NCBI GenBank assembly: GCA_022606425.2
Contig: JAHDVF020000890.1
Span: forward strand, 834,501 to 898,500
DNA length: 64,000 bases
Direction: 5' to 3'
Origin: Lepidostoma basale
Taxonomy: Eukaryota; Arthropoda; Insecta; Trichoptera; Lepidostomatidae
The notes under the pieces are model-generated. The model was not told the DNA's origin, did no database searches, and saw only the letters and a program-made list of their open reading frames with translations. Of the stretch, positions 31,410-41,904 are shown piece after piece. Positions within the stretch are counted from its first letter, which is position 1, and each line of letters starts with the position of its first letter. The position numbers and the translations under genes are program-made.

Positions 31410-31738
31410 ACAGGTAGGTAGAATACAAAAACAACAAAAAAACAAACGTGAAATTTTAAAATTACAATATAAGCAATATACAAAAACATAAAAAAAAACA
31501 CGATATAATTAAAAAAATTAAGACCAATGAAGTAATTAGAAACAATAAGAAAAACAACACATTATTTAAGAGATATATACAGGTAAAATACAAAAACAAC
31601 AAAAAAAAATGTGAAATTTTTAAATTCCAATATAAGCAATATACAAAAACATAAAAAAACACGATATAATTAAAAAAAATTAAGACCAATGAAGTAATTA
31701 GAAACAATAAGAAGAACAACACATTATTTAAGAGATTG
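31410..31738. repeat. 165 bp tandem duplication in a retrotransposon 3' UTR
   Basis: The block GTA.AATACAAAAACAACAAA to ACAACACATTATTTAAGAG occurs twice with a 165-base offset. It lies directly downstream (minus strand) of the Jockey-like fragment. Confidence 0.8.
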
Positions 31739-32100
31739 ATGTTTTCTGAGGGTAGGTAGCCTCACTATCGTGAAAAATGTCCACATCCGAAGAGATGCGG
31801 TTTAATAGAATTATTGCCCTGCCCACGGACATTACCTTAGATAGATTGGTTCTACACAGTGGCAGGTGAAATAATCTATGTTGCCTTTGTCGCAGATAAT
31901 TGTCGAGGACAAACAAAGTCAAGTCATTCAAAATATCCGAGTTATGTATTCGACCACGAATCAGTTGGAAAAAATGAACACCCGGGTGGATAGTTCGTCT
32001 AATTTCCAATGATTGGTAGTCCAGCATACCCAGCAAGAAATCAGTTGGGTATAGCCAGGGGTAGTTCATTCGAACCAAATTATATATTATTGATAATCCT
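31728..32100 (-). mobile_element. Jockey/CR1-like ORF2 C-terminal fragment
   Basis: Open frame 31728-32078 reads LLGMLDYQSLEIRRTIH, then FQLIRGRIHNSDILNDL, RQRQHRLFHLPLCRTNLSK and a terminal LLNRIS. This is the arrangement after the RT domain of Jockey-like ORF2 (RR.., L..G.., R..FHLP..RTN). Lacks the RT core; not functional. Confidence 0.65.
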
Positions 32101-32496
32101 TTCGTTTTTCTGCATTTTGTGTTATATTTACGTTTGTTTACTTACATCTATAGCTCGCCGTGCTATTGTGTAATAAACCATCGATTTTACGGGATGTTTC
32201 ATATATATTTTTTATTAGGGGGTCAAAGTGGAAATCATATCATTTTATTCTACGACGGTTTTCCATTAAGTATTTATCTCTGTTATCCGGAGTATATTGG
32301 ATAAAGCAAATAGCACAACTTTTCGTAGCTATATTACAACCAATATTCTTGTTCTAAATTAATTTTGGCCTATAGTCCTAGATTGCATTTAAAGATGTTT
32401 TTACTATATAGTTTCCACATCCTTTTGGTTGTTTATATCATACATTACATAAAATATCTTGTATTATTTCAAAAATATATATTTTGATACGTTTTT
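32101..32496. other. No gene seen
   Basis: May include more 5', decayed sequence of the Jockey-like element; no motif supports it. Confidence 0.3.
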
Positions 32497-32720
32497 TTAT
32501 GTCTTCATCGAGCCTTGGCCTTCTTCAACTTTTGCCTCCAACTCCTCCTGTCGTCAGCCCCCGTTTTCCAATTTGTGACTCTTAGAAGCTGTGCCGTATC
32601 TTTCTTCACTTCGTCCTCCCACCTCACCCTAGGTCTTCCATTCTTTAGTTTTACCCCACGGATGTCCAGTCATTATTCTCTTAGGTACTCTTTGATGAGT
32701 TACCTTATTTATTACCAATT
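32497..32720 (-). mobile_element. Non-LTR RT C-terminal fragment, another family
   Basis: Minus strand in broken frames: RVPKRIMTGHPWG, RWEDEVKKD, LRVTNWKTGADDRR and SWRQKLKKAKA, the W.DEV..D..NW...A.DR..WR signature of a non-LTR RT tail. Confidence 0.6.
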
Positions 32721-32739
32721 TCCATTCATTTGACCCAGC

Positions 32740-33480
32740 TAAAAAAACATGACATTTATTTAAATAATTAATTTTTTAAACATTTTATTTCCTGGTCACA
32801 TTTAATTCGTATAATATTATTCATGATGTGATCCCGTCACATTCAACATGATTTATAATATTGTATATCTAGTAAACGTGTCTTCCGAATTTTTTATCAA
32901 CACTATAACGGTATTTTGTTAACCAGTCCTTTTATTTTATTTTTCATTCATCTCATCGTTATTCTGTGCTCCTGGCATAATCGGACATTGTCTTGTAACA
33001 GGATAGCAGATTAATCGGGGGTCTTCCACCACGGGATTGTCGCACGTCGGCGTGTTTTTTAATAACCCAAATACCCTTTTATTGATTACCTGTTTACCGC
33101 AGGTGAGGCGGCCGGGACGGATGAGGGTGGACAGATTTACGGTACAGCATGCCGGAGAATATATCCCTCGCCGTGAATAATGTGACCTCTTACTTTTTAT
33201 GTTCCCCTGGCACTTCATTTATAACTCTCCGGAGCCAAGTACATATCCATAATACATTCACTACGTCTGTTGTACAGGTCTGAGGCTGTTCTAACCAATT
33301 TTTCCTATTTTTCCATAGAATTGTGTGACAATCATCAAAGTTTGATGCAACGCGTTGGTATCGATTTTTGTTTGGAATGACGGACGGCTTTTATGCATTT
33401 CTTTTTAATACCATCAGTATATATTATGTTGATACATATTTAAAATGCAAATAGCATAATATTGTATCTGTCTTTTTATT
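32740..33480. other. No gene seen
   Basis: Single-copy. The 93-codon frame at 32937-33218 (minus) has no recognisable motif. Confidence 0.4.
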
Positions 33481-33600
33481 TTTTATGTACTTTGTATTTA
33501 TATACAACACTAACTTATTTAAAAAAAAATGAAATATCAGACATGTTTCGGACAACCCGGTCCTCCCTCAGTGATATTATAAAGATATTTAAAATATAAA
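33480..33600. repeat. Foldback family F, left arm
   Basis: ACTTTGTATTTATATACAAC, AACTTATTTAAAAAAAAAT, then the hammerhead-like arm on the minus strand. The right arm is missing or unrecognisable. Confidence 0.6.
33533..33578 (-). ncRNA. Hammerhead-like motif, family F, seven-pair stem I
   Basis: Minus strand: stem I AATATCA / TGATATT, seven Watson-Crick pairs flanking the motif exactly; core CTGAGGG then A; stem II GGAC / GTCC; GAAAC, AT, GTC. Position 9 has changed, so this copy is probably dead, but it is the strongest single case for stem I. Confidence 0.5.
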
Positions 33601-33844
33601 ATTGTTTACAAATATGATCAGTTTTGACATATGTTATATAATAGTTTATCATTTTTGTTACATTTTTTTACATTTTTAAGTGGCATGATATTGATATATT
33701 TTGGCTAACTCTCACTCAAGGTATATAGAATAATATATACCTTGACTCTCACTTATTAAATAATTTTGGATTCGAAATAGAAATGAGTCGTTTAAGCTTT
33801 AACTTTTTAATATTTTAGCACAATTACTAATTATCACAAACAAA

Positions 33845-34035
33845 ACATGAATAATTAATACGAGTAAAAACGCACGTTTCCTAGAACTTTTACTTTATTT
33901 TGTGGAAATTATATGTTTCACCTTACGAAATCATTATACAATCAAACATGTCATTTCCAAAAAATATAATATATATTCTAGAAAACAGACGTTCATATTC
34001 GTTTTAATGATTAATTACAGAGTTGTTCAAGCAAC
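33845..34035. repeat. Foldback family B, decayed
   Basis: ATTAATACGAGTAAAAACG, TTTCCTAGAACTTTTACTT, AATTATATGTTTCACCTTAC, AACATGTCATTTCCAAAAA, TTCTAGAAAACAGACGTTC. Confidence 0.55.
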
Positions 34036-34619
34036 GGTAAAAGGATATATATCATTATTTCTCTCGTTATGTTTATGCATTTTAGACATTATTAAAAAAA
34101 TTGAATTATTGAAGTTGTTTAGATAAGTTTTAGGACATTAAAATTCCCATTGTTCGTTGTTATATTTATGCTTTTTGGGAGATGATGACTCATTTTGGAT
34201 TTCTGAAGCCGTTTGTATACGTTTTAGGACCCCTAATATTCGCGTATGTTATTAAACAAATCACTTAAAAATCGCCCCTATTAAAAGTGACGCGTGTCAC
34301 GTCAAGTGATCTAATTTGCTTTGAGCATTTTAATCATGGCCAATTTAATAACGCGAAGAAAACATAAATCTCGTCCTGTTGTAGCCTGTGAAACGGTTGC
34401 CTCATCATGATTTATAGCCAATCTTAAAATATATGTCTGAGAGAATATTGAAACAGCTTTTCAAACAAGAGAATTCATTAAAATTTCATTTATCGCCGTA
34501 ATGAGTTATGCCTTCGTTTCACGCTCTCCGGGGCGGAATAGAGGAGGGGGCAATATGTCTTCGCTGTTACCTATTTGTATCGTATTTGAGTCCTGACACC
34601 AGGGCCGGTACACTAGATA
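34036..34619. other. No gene seen
   Basis: Single-copy. GC-richer near 34500-34610 (CTCTCCGGGGCGGAATAG). Confidence 0.4.
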
Positions 34620-34850
34620 CACACTTATAAAAAAACAACAATTACGAAATATTATTAACACTTTATACTTTGTTTTTATACAACTTTATTTAGTTTTATC
34701 GAACCAACCGGATTCGCTCCTGTAGGAGCTTCACCGAGATTACAAAAACAAACTTTTACTTCGGCGGGAGCGAAGCCGATTGGTTCGATAAAACAAAATA
34801 AAGTGGTGTATAAACAAATAACACAAGTGTAATCAATAATTTTAAATAAT
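34620..34850. repeat. Foldback element, family A
   Basis: TATACAACTTTATTTAG and CGAACCAACCGGATTCGC mirrored by GCGAAGCCGATTGGTTCG and AAAATAAAGTGGTGTATAA. The minus strand 34700-34743 keeps AATC / GGTT pairing, TCGGTGA as core, a strong stem II (GCTCCT / AGGAGC) and GAATC in place of GAAAC. Confidence 0.7.
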
Positions 34851-35211
34851 ACCACGCCACAAATTATGTACTTCATACGAAAATATTTATTAATTTATCT
34901 CAAATTTCAAGAGATTAATTATTGCTATGGCATATAAAAACGTTCGTAGAAAAATTATTAGATTGAATTTTATGAATAAATCTGATTTATAATATATACG
35001 TATAAAACTTTTTTGTGTGGCTCTATAGTGATTTGATTGAACTGTAATTGTTTTTTTACTTATCACATTTTATTTATTTATATACAACCATATTATTTAT
35101 ATACAACCAATACATATATATCCATGATATTATGAAAATGTTTTTGTACTAATTTTCTTCATCAATTTAAAGATAATCTTAGCTTTCAATTTGTGTACTA
35201 CCAAAGAAAAC
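34851..35211. other. No gene seen
   Basis: AT-rich. ATTTATATACAACCA is repeated twice near 35073-35110. Confidence 0.4.
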
Positions 35212-35345
35212 TAATTAACTAACTTACTAGCTAACTAACCATCACGCCGTCTCCCCGAAAGGGTAGGCAGAAAGAATGGACTGTCACACTTTTACTGATG
35301 CGGCACTCCATCCTTCTCTTTTCGCTCCGCGGGAAAACCAATTAT
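35212..35345 (-). mobile_element. SINE-like repeat with RTE 3' end, truncated
   Basis: Same junction as at 1968 and 56105 (RTE tail CTTTCTGCCTACCCTTTCGG joined to TGCCGCATCAGTAAAAGTG), cut after GCGGAGCGAAAAG. Confidence 0.65.
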
Positions 35346-35439
35346 GCTAGGGCATTCTCAAACATGTTTGAGAATGTCCTCACAAGGTGAAACAAAATTG
35401 TTACTAGTGTTTATATATTTTTATATATAAATTAAAAAT

Positions 35440-35660
35440 CAATATAATAATTAAACCTAACGACGTTTTTTAAAAACTACTCCACAGACCGATAGTGAAT
35501 GGTTTCCCCAGACTTGCTTGTATCGACAGACTGGTGATACTATTATAAATAGTGTCACCAGTCTGTCAATATCAGCGAGCCTGGCGAAACCGGTCAAGAC
35601 CGAAATAATGACAAAAGTGGACGTAGTTCTTAAAAAAGATGATTATATTTGAATAGTTCA
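35440..35660. repeat. Foldback element, family E, both arms
   Basis: Left arm ATTTAGTTTTT-like with ACTACTCCACAGACCGATAG and CCCCAGACTTGCTTGTATCG; right arm CACCAGTCTGTCAATATCAG, CGAGCCTGGCGAAACCGGTC. Stem II pairing is poor in both arms; an old copy. Confidence 0.6.
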
Positions 35661-35699
35661 TTGTTTTGGCAATCGCGTTTTTCATTACGCATTTTAAAA

Positions 35700-36010
35700 T
35701 AATAATAATGAGAAGTGTATATTTGGCGCCCAATGCAACCGGCACTGGGCGATATGTTTAATTATGTTTATAAATAGCCGTCAATCAATGTTGGGCCGCG
35801 CAAGTTTCCATCACACAAGTTCCAATATGGCTGCTCCGGCTGGCAGTTTGATGTCCACGTGCTAATTATTCCCCTCACCTAGTATACCGATGTATCCAGG
35901 CCCCAGCCGCCCGCCCGCCTGGATACATTAGTCCTCCTCTATTTATCTTCTCGTTCCCTGCAGCCTACATTAATGGCTTTTCAACTTTACTTTTTATCCT
36001 GCTGCCAGAA
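35700..36010. other. GC-richer single-copy island
   Basis: CCAATGCAACCGGCACTGGG, TTCCAATATGGCTGCTCCGG, CAGCCGCCCGCCCGCCTGG. No frame and no repeat match. Candidate conserved non-coding DNA. Confidence 0.3.
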
Positions 36011-36078
36011 ATTTCAGTTTAGCATAACGCTCTTAAGCCCTTCAAATATAACAACTTTTTAAAGATAATCAAATGATT

Positions 36079-36197
36079 AATACGAATGAAAACGTCAGTT
36101 TTCTAGAAGTTGTATAAAACTTCTATAAAACTGACGTTTTCATTTGTATTAATTATTTAATATGGAGTTTTACATCATTGTTCAAGAAACAATAAAT
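36079..36197. repeat. Foldback family B, short hairpin with target duplication
   Basis: AATACGAATGAAAACGTCAG..CTAGAAGTTG and AACTTCTATAAAACTGACG plus the end CAAGAAACAATAA. Flanked by AATCAAATGATT on both sides (36067-36078 and 36198-36209; 14 bases if AT is included), inside an E element, so insertion and TSD are clear. Confidence 0.75.
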
Positions 36198-36289
36198 AAT
36201 CAAATGATTTTACTGAAATTTCTTGATGGAAATTCAATTTAAATAATACTCGTAAACAAATAAAACGATTTACTATTAAAATTTATAAC

Positions 36290-36440
36290 ACTGTTATGAA
36301 ATTTATAACACTGTTATGAAATCACAATTTATATTATTCACTTTTTGAGTGTCGTGACAGCTGTTTCGCCAACATCGGTTGTCGAAACAGCTGTCGCGGC
36401 ACTCAAAAAGTTAATAATTACAGTGTGATACGTTTAAACA
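36290..36440. repeat. Foldback family D, minimal
   Basis: CTTTTTGAGTGTCGTGACAG and CTGTTTCGCCAAC fold onto GTTGTCGAAACAG and CTGTCGCGGCACTCAAAAAG. CTGATGA and most of stem II are deleted. The preceding AATTTATAACACTGTTATGA is itself duplicated. Confidence 0.65.
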
Positions 36441-36469
36441 GTTAATAATGTTGAAGTATTCAAATAAAA

Positions 36470-36660
36470 TTATGTTTTTTAAGAACTACGTTCACTTTTG
36501 TCATTATTTCTTGAGCGGTTTCACGAGACTGATATCAATAGACTGGTGACACTATCAATAACAATATCACCAGTCTGTCCATACAGCAAGTCTGGGGAAA
36601 CCGGTCACTATCGTATGTATGGAGTAGTTTAAAAAAACATCGTTATGTTTAATTATTATA
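36470..36660. repeat. Foldback element, family E
   Basis: Left GAACTACGTTCACTTTTGTC and TTGAGCGGTTTCACGAGACT; right ATCACCAGTCTGTCCATACA and ACCGGTCACTATCG. The outer left part of this element is interrupted by the B and D copies upstream (36079-36440). Confidence 0.65.
36571..36609 (+). ncRNA. Hammerhead-like motif, family E
   Basis: Stem I AGT / ACT next to the core (plus C-A mismatch), core CTGTCCA (36575-36581), extra T, stem II ACAG / TCTG-type with drift, GGAAAC, CG, GTC. It supplies the U-A replacement for the U-G pair seen at 24597. Confidence 0.35.
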
Positions 36661-36729
36661 TTATAACATAATGGTTTTATATTCAACTTGTCTAATTATA
36701 ATATAATATTTATATATATAATTTAGAAA

Positions 36730-36885
36730 AATAATTATAAAAGAAAACGCCTATTTTCTAGAAGTTGATAATGACATATATCGCCTCGATAAAGCATAAT
36801 CAAATGTTTTAGTCCCTTAGCAAGGCGAAAGATGCCATACCCATAAAATAATATTGAACTTCTAGAAAACAGACGTTTTAATAAA
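36730..36885. repeat. Foldback family B, decayed
   Basis: AAAACGCCTATTTTCTAGAAG, ATGACATATATCGCCTCGAT, AAGGCGAAAGATGCCATACC, AACTTCTAGAAAACAGACG. Confidence 0.6.
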
Positions 36886-36899
36886 TAATAAATATTAGA

Positions 36900-37290
36900 A
36901 ATGTAATGAACCGATTGGAGGCGTTTGGAATGTGGATATACCGCAGAATGCTCCGTATTCCGTGGACCGATAAGGTCAGTAATGCAGACGTACTACAGAG
37001 AGCTAGAGCCAATAGAGAGCTGTAGTCGAGTGTGAAAATTAGAAAGGTCTCATATTTGGGTCATGTGCTAAGGACAGAAAAATACCACCTCTTGCGATTG
37101 ATATTAATGGGTAAAGTGGAGGTACGTCGGGGAATTAGTAGAAGGCAGCTGTCCTGGCTGCGGAACATGAAAAAGTGGACAGAAATTACAAGAGTTCAGA
37201 ACCTGTTCCAAGTGGCGCATGACAGAGGTGCCTTTGCTGCAGTGATCGCCAACGTGGGGGGGACCTGATGCGTCACCGAAAGAAAAAGAA
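36900..37290 (+). mobile_element. Non-LTR RT C-terminal fragment, YLGH type
   Basis: MNRLEAFGMWIYRRMLRI, PWTDKVSNADVLQRARAN, then (37032-37268) SYLGHVLRTEKYHLLRL, RRQLSWLRNMKKWTEI, FQVAHDRGAFAAVIANV. A further arthropod non-LTR RT lineage. One stop between the parts. Confidence 0.7.
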
Positions 37291-37656
37291 GATTAAATAT
37301 GGAGTTTTACATCACTCATCATTTTACATCACATAATTTTCAAATGTTGTTTTTATTATTTTTTCGATAGGTAGTTATATTGTGCGATATATATTTTTTA
37401 CAATTTCATTTACATGATGTTGTCATGTTCAAAAAGTCTTTGTTTATATTACGCATAATTTTTTTTTTACTTTTCCCGTGTGCACAATAGACCTGTAAAT
37501 TATTTTATATTCTCGAAACAAATTCTATGTTGACATTCCTTTGTTATGCGAGGTATGAATTTATTATTTTCGTTTACATGACGTACAATTGAAAAAAAAA
37601 AACATGATGCGTAAACGAAATTAGCATACTGATTAAATCGGGGCAGTGATCTAGGG

Positions 37657-38136
37657 CAGTGCTCCGCAACCGGTGTGCCGCGACCCGGATGCAAGTGTGC
37701 CGCGGCCAAATGTATAATGAAAAAAAATATTTAGTTTCAGTCGGAACTCGTGAATTGCAAAAGAGTCGACTCTTTCGTAAACCAGTTCAGGAGATGTTGG
37801 TGACTTTATGTTTTTGTTTATTTTAGGTCATTCGTGAAAAATCGGTCGCCGCTGATTTCTACTGGCTGGAAGTTGCTGACGAACTCTTTTTTTTTTAACT
37901 TAACAGCGACTTCAGGCTAGTAGAATTCGCGAAAATTTGGTCCTTCGATCTTTCGGGAGGAGCAAAAAAACCGTCGCTGCTGATTTCTAATAGCCGGAAG
38001 TAGCCGATGAGCTAAAAAAAACGTCCCCTAAGCTGATTGACGCCCACGTCCAGATCGAATTTTAGGTTTTGGTGTGCCGCGGAATTCTAGGAAGAACTTA
38101 TGTGTGCTGTAGGTGAGAAAAGATTGCGGAGCACTG
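37657..38136. mobile_element. hAT-like non-autonomous element with 8 bp TSD
   Basis: Begins CAGTGCTCCGCAACCGGTG and ends GATTGCGGAGCACTG, a 12-base inverted repeat. Exact 8-bp duplication ATCTAGGG at 37649-37656 and 38137-38144. Both features are typical of hAT superfamily elements. Inside, AGTCGGAACTCGTGAATTGC and repeated CCGGAAGT..GCCGATGA pieces; no transposase frame. Confidence 0.85.
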
Positions 38137-38144
38137 ATCTAGGG

Positions 38145-38384
38145 GACGAAACGCTTGATTTGTAACTACCAGATATAAAGCTTATTTAATACTAACATGT
38201 ATAAGTTGTTTTCACTGTATTAAGATCTCCTCTTTGTCGAGTTTTACAAGTTTTGTAGCTTGCCCAAATTGTTACAATCGGCACGTATGGGCTTGCATGG
38301 GGTGTTTAAACATAAAATAGAACCTGCAGAAGTTTTATTGCTTAAGTGGATAGTTTTGATTTAAAATTTTGATGTAAAGACTTT
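38145..38384. other. No gene seen
   Basis: Short single-copy AT-rich stretch. Confidence 0.4.
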
Positions 38385-38965
38385 TGTTTACCTGGGGAGC
38401 AGTATTACATGGGGTGGTCGATCCAAGAAAGACGTCGATAGTCGTATCCACCAGGCTAAACTTGCCTTCAACAAACAGTCTAAAATATTCGAGTCCAACA
38501 ACATAGACATGAACCTCTGAAAAGAACTTTTAAAAACATTGGTGTGGAGTGTTTTACTGTAAGGCTGCGAGACTTTGTGACTGGACGAAAGAGAGCGTAA
38601 AAGGCTGGAGGCATTTGAGATGTGGACCTACCGACGAGTTGCTCATGTTTCATGGAGGAACCACATTACAAATGAAGAAGTTCTCAGCAGAGTTGAAGAG
38701 AGTAGGCACGTGTTGAACACCATAGTGGAGAGGCTAGCAAGATGGATTGGTCATGTGTTGCGACACGAATGTTTCCTGCATAATGTGTTGGAGGGAATGG
38801 TCGAGGGATCGATTGGCAGAGGACGACCTCGCCAAGAGTACCTAGACCAGATTTGACGAGATATGGGCTGCACCTCTTATGCGGAGTTGTAGAGAGATGC
38901 CGAGGACCGAGCGGAGTGGAAGAGGAGATGCGTCGCCTTGTTGCAGACGAATCATTAGATTGAGA
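38385..38965 (+). mobile_element. Non-LTR RT C-terminal fragment, WIGHVLRH type
   Basis: VYLGSSITWGGRSKKDVDSR, AKLAFNKQSKIFES, LEAFEMWTYRRVAHV, then (38620-38856) EEVLSRVEESRHVLNTI, RWIGHVLRHECF, GRPRQEYLDQI and AEDRAEWKRR. Three stops or more. Confidence 0.7.
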
Positions 38966-38969
38966 CTGG

Positions 38970-39477
38970 AGAAGAAGAAGGATACTTATGAATGAATCAC
39001 GCAAACAAGTACCCGCACTTAACAGTTTAAAATAATTCTTAATTCAAACGCAAAAGTATCACTTGTTTCAGAAGTTTGCGTTATCTTCCGACCTTATATT
39101 GAATGAAATTTAATTGATTTTGTCATTATAGTTTGTAACTACCAGGGAATTTCACACAAAGTCCCGCGGATTCAATGTACTCAGCTAAATTTACCTTTCG
39201 CTCGATGCAGCGGTGAAACTTTCATACTTTGTTCCAACTTCCTTCACGGGCAACTAAGTCAGAGCTTTCCGGCAATTTTATGACTAAGTCCGTCTATGCA
39301 GTATATGAATATGTAATATATCGTAGTTATTACATATTCTCCAGTTTATAACGTACCTGGAACTTTAACTATCACAGAGTAATTTTACACACCAGTGTTA
39401 TTTTAGATTCATCTCTTCTACAGTCTGAATCGTTAGATTATAAAAGTAGGGAGGCAGAGTGATCATACGCCAAGCGA
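38970..39477. other. No gene seen
   Basis: Single-copy. No coding signal. Confidence 0.4.
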
Positions 39478-41262
39478 GTTAACTAACTAACTAACTAACC
39501 ATCACACCATTTCCCCGGAGGGGTAGGCAGAGAGGATGGATCGTCACACTGGCCTGTCCTGGCATACCTCTCGGGCTTCCTCTACATTCATACATCGTAC
39601 CATGCACGCACGTCGATTGTTCCGACTTCGAATGTGGCCGCCTTTTAGTAATTGATTAATTTGGTCATGCCATGTTTTCCTCGGTCGTCCTCGGCTTCTT
39701 TTCCCACTCACGCTGCTTGTGTACAACTTTTTAACCATTCTACTCTCATCCATTCGTTTCAAATGTCCGAACCATCTCAGGGATCCTTTTTTAATTTTAC
39801 TCATGATGCAGTCATCTGCCTTACATTTCTTTCTTATTTCATCGTTCGGTATTCTATCATACAAAGTTTTCCCGTACATTCTTCTTAGTGATCTCATTTC
39901 TACGGCGTTTATCCTGCTTTCATCCTTCTTTTGCCAGCTCCAAGCTTCACTTCCATACATGAGGGTTGGCACTAGAACTCCATTGTGTACTGCCATCTTT
40001 GCTTCTGTGGATATATTTCTATTTGCAGTAATGACTTTTAGTGCGCCATTTATTTTATTCCCAGCACCAACCCTCCTTTCGATGTCTTTCTCCATTTTTC
40101 CGTCTCTTGTAAATATGCTTCCCAGATACGTAAATTCAGTAACTTGCTCCAATTTCTCGCCCATCGCACTTATATCACAAATCGTCATACATTCTTCTTT
40201 CTCGAAAACCATCACTTTAGATTTAGACACATTCATCACCAAGTCACTCTTTTTGCATGCCTCATACATCCTTAACACTAAGACTTGCAAATTTTCTTTA
40301 CTGTCAGCGATTACCACAGCATCGTCTGCATATAACAAACAGCTGACTGACAAACAATTCATCTTAGCACCAGCGTATATGCCTTCAAGTTCTTTCATAC
40401 ACTTGTCCAAGTATAGATTGAACAACCACGGGGACATCACACAGCCCTGTTTGACACCTGGTGATGTCAAACCAAGATGTGACAGCCCCATTAACCCTGA
40501 CACAAGCGGTGCTTCCCTCATTGAGGGATGCGACCGCGCGTATCAGTTTTGTGCCCACTCCATACTCGGCCAAGACCTTCCAAAGTTTTTTCCTATCGAC
40601 TCGGTCATACGCTTTCTGCAGATCCACAAACGCACAGAAATGTTTTCGGTCCTTGGCCAAAACCTTCTCTGTTAGACTGTGGAGTGCAAAAATCTGGTCC
40701 ATGCATCCACGTCCACTCATGAAGGCTCCTTGTACATCCCAAATCTTTCCAGATGTCACTTTCCTCACTCTTTCTATCAGTATCCTGCCGTATAGTTTGC
40801 CAACGGAGCTTAGCAGACTGATGGCCCTGTAGCTCCCACAGTCTACACGGGCTCCCTTACCCTTGTAAAGAGGCATGATAACTGCTCTCCTCCAGTCCAG
40901 TGGAGTATACCCCTCCTCCAAACATTGGTTAAGGAGTCCGCCAAGCCATGCAAGAACCACCTGGCCACCACTCTTGACAAACTCTATTGCAACGCAGTCA
41001 TATCCAACAGCTTTTCCACCTTTCATCATTTTCAATGCATTCTTCATCTCATTCATGCTTATCTCTTCTGTACTACTTACTTCATTTGTGTTCACAGCAC
41101 TTACATTTTCTCTGGCATCCATATCAGCTGTTACGTTACTGCCATACATTTCTTTAAAATAGTTCATCCATCTTTCTTGTACACTCTCATCATCTGTCAG
41201 CATCCTTCCGTCTTCTCCCAGAATTGCTTTAACACATCCGCTTTCCGAGGAGCGAGTTACTT
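39478..41262 (-). pseudogene. RTE-like endonuclease-reverse transcriptase, RT and C-terminus, one frameshift
   Basis: The longest copy of the window's main retrotransposon, here the 3' ~1.8 kb. The upstream frame (40385-41203) carries RT fingers and palm: YRAISLLSSVGKLYGRIL, FMSGRGCMDQIF, and motif A FVDLQKAYDRVD with its catalytic Asp. The downstream frame (39544-40521) has GVKQGCVMSPWLFNLYLD, the catalytic box LLYADDAVVIADS (YADD codons at 40321-40332), YLGSIFTRDGKMEKDIE and the family C-terminus to VCQDRPV. The frames meet at a single indel near 40459-40463, where DIT should run into GVKQG. The apurinic-type endonuclease expected N-terminal to RT is absent (5' truncation at ~41262). Ends in a (GTTA)n tail, 39479-39500. 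A recent but dead copy. RTE/CFDP2-like assignment is from motif layout. Confidence 0.88.
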
Positions 41263-41514
41263 ATATACATATTTTCCATTTAAAAAAAAAAATTGTTTTA
41301 GGCAATATTTCAGTTTCACTTTTGTGATTATAATTTTTTTCATAACTTAAAAAATGCTAGAGATTCATAAACTATTGGTAAACAAATTATGTTGTTATTT
41401 GAAATTTCATGGTAGAAGTTCATTGTAAATAATGCGATAAGTAAACGCGAAGTGGAATTTAACTATGGTAAATATATATTTTCAAAGATTTTAAACATTA
41501 TTTATTAATGTTTA

Positions 41515-41845
41515 TTTTTTTGATGTACTCACATTTATTAAAAAAATAAAAAAATTATACAAAAAAAAATTTCGGACTAACCAGCCCTTCATCAGTGATA
41601 TGTCTTCTTCTTCTATTATATAATATATTATTTATTATTTATTATAACATCTGTCAAAACTGACCATATTTGTAAACAATTTTATAATATTTTAAATCTT
41701 TATATACTGATGAAAGGCTGGTTAGTCCGAAACATGTTTGATATTTCTTTTTTCATTTTTTAATAAATGTGAGTGTTGTATACAAAGTATATAAAAAAGA
41801 AACATTACACATCTACAACACAAAGTTATAGCGAACATAGAAGAT
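41515..41845. repeat. Foldback element, family F, two hammerhead-like arms
   Basis: Left end TGATGTACTCACATTTATTA, right end AATAAATGTGAGTGTTGTAT and ACAACACAAAGTTATAG. Minus arm 41569-41602: ATCA before a perfect CTGATGA, extra A, GGGCT / AGTCC, GAAAT (3' side lost in a T run). Plus arm 41700-41745: CTGATGA (41707-41713), GGCT / AGTC, GAAAC, AT, GTT, TGATAT with a bulge in stem I. Confidence 0.7.
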
Positions 41846-41904
41846 TTTTTATTATTATTTTCAAAATAAACAACCTGTCTTTTTTGCTTACTTTTGATTA
41901 ATAT

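Noticed and set aside
35340..35410. Hairpin CATTCTCAAACATGTTTGAGAATG with GGTGAAAC
   Set aside because: Has the hairpin and GAAAC but they are not arranged as a hammerhead arm; likely a decayed B-type piece.
39719..40675. 318-codon open frame on plus
   Set aside because: Antisense shadow of the RTE reverse transcriptase on the minus strand, which has the catalytic motifs.
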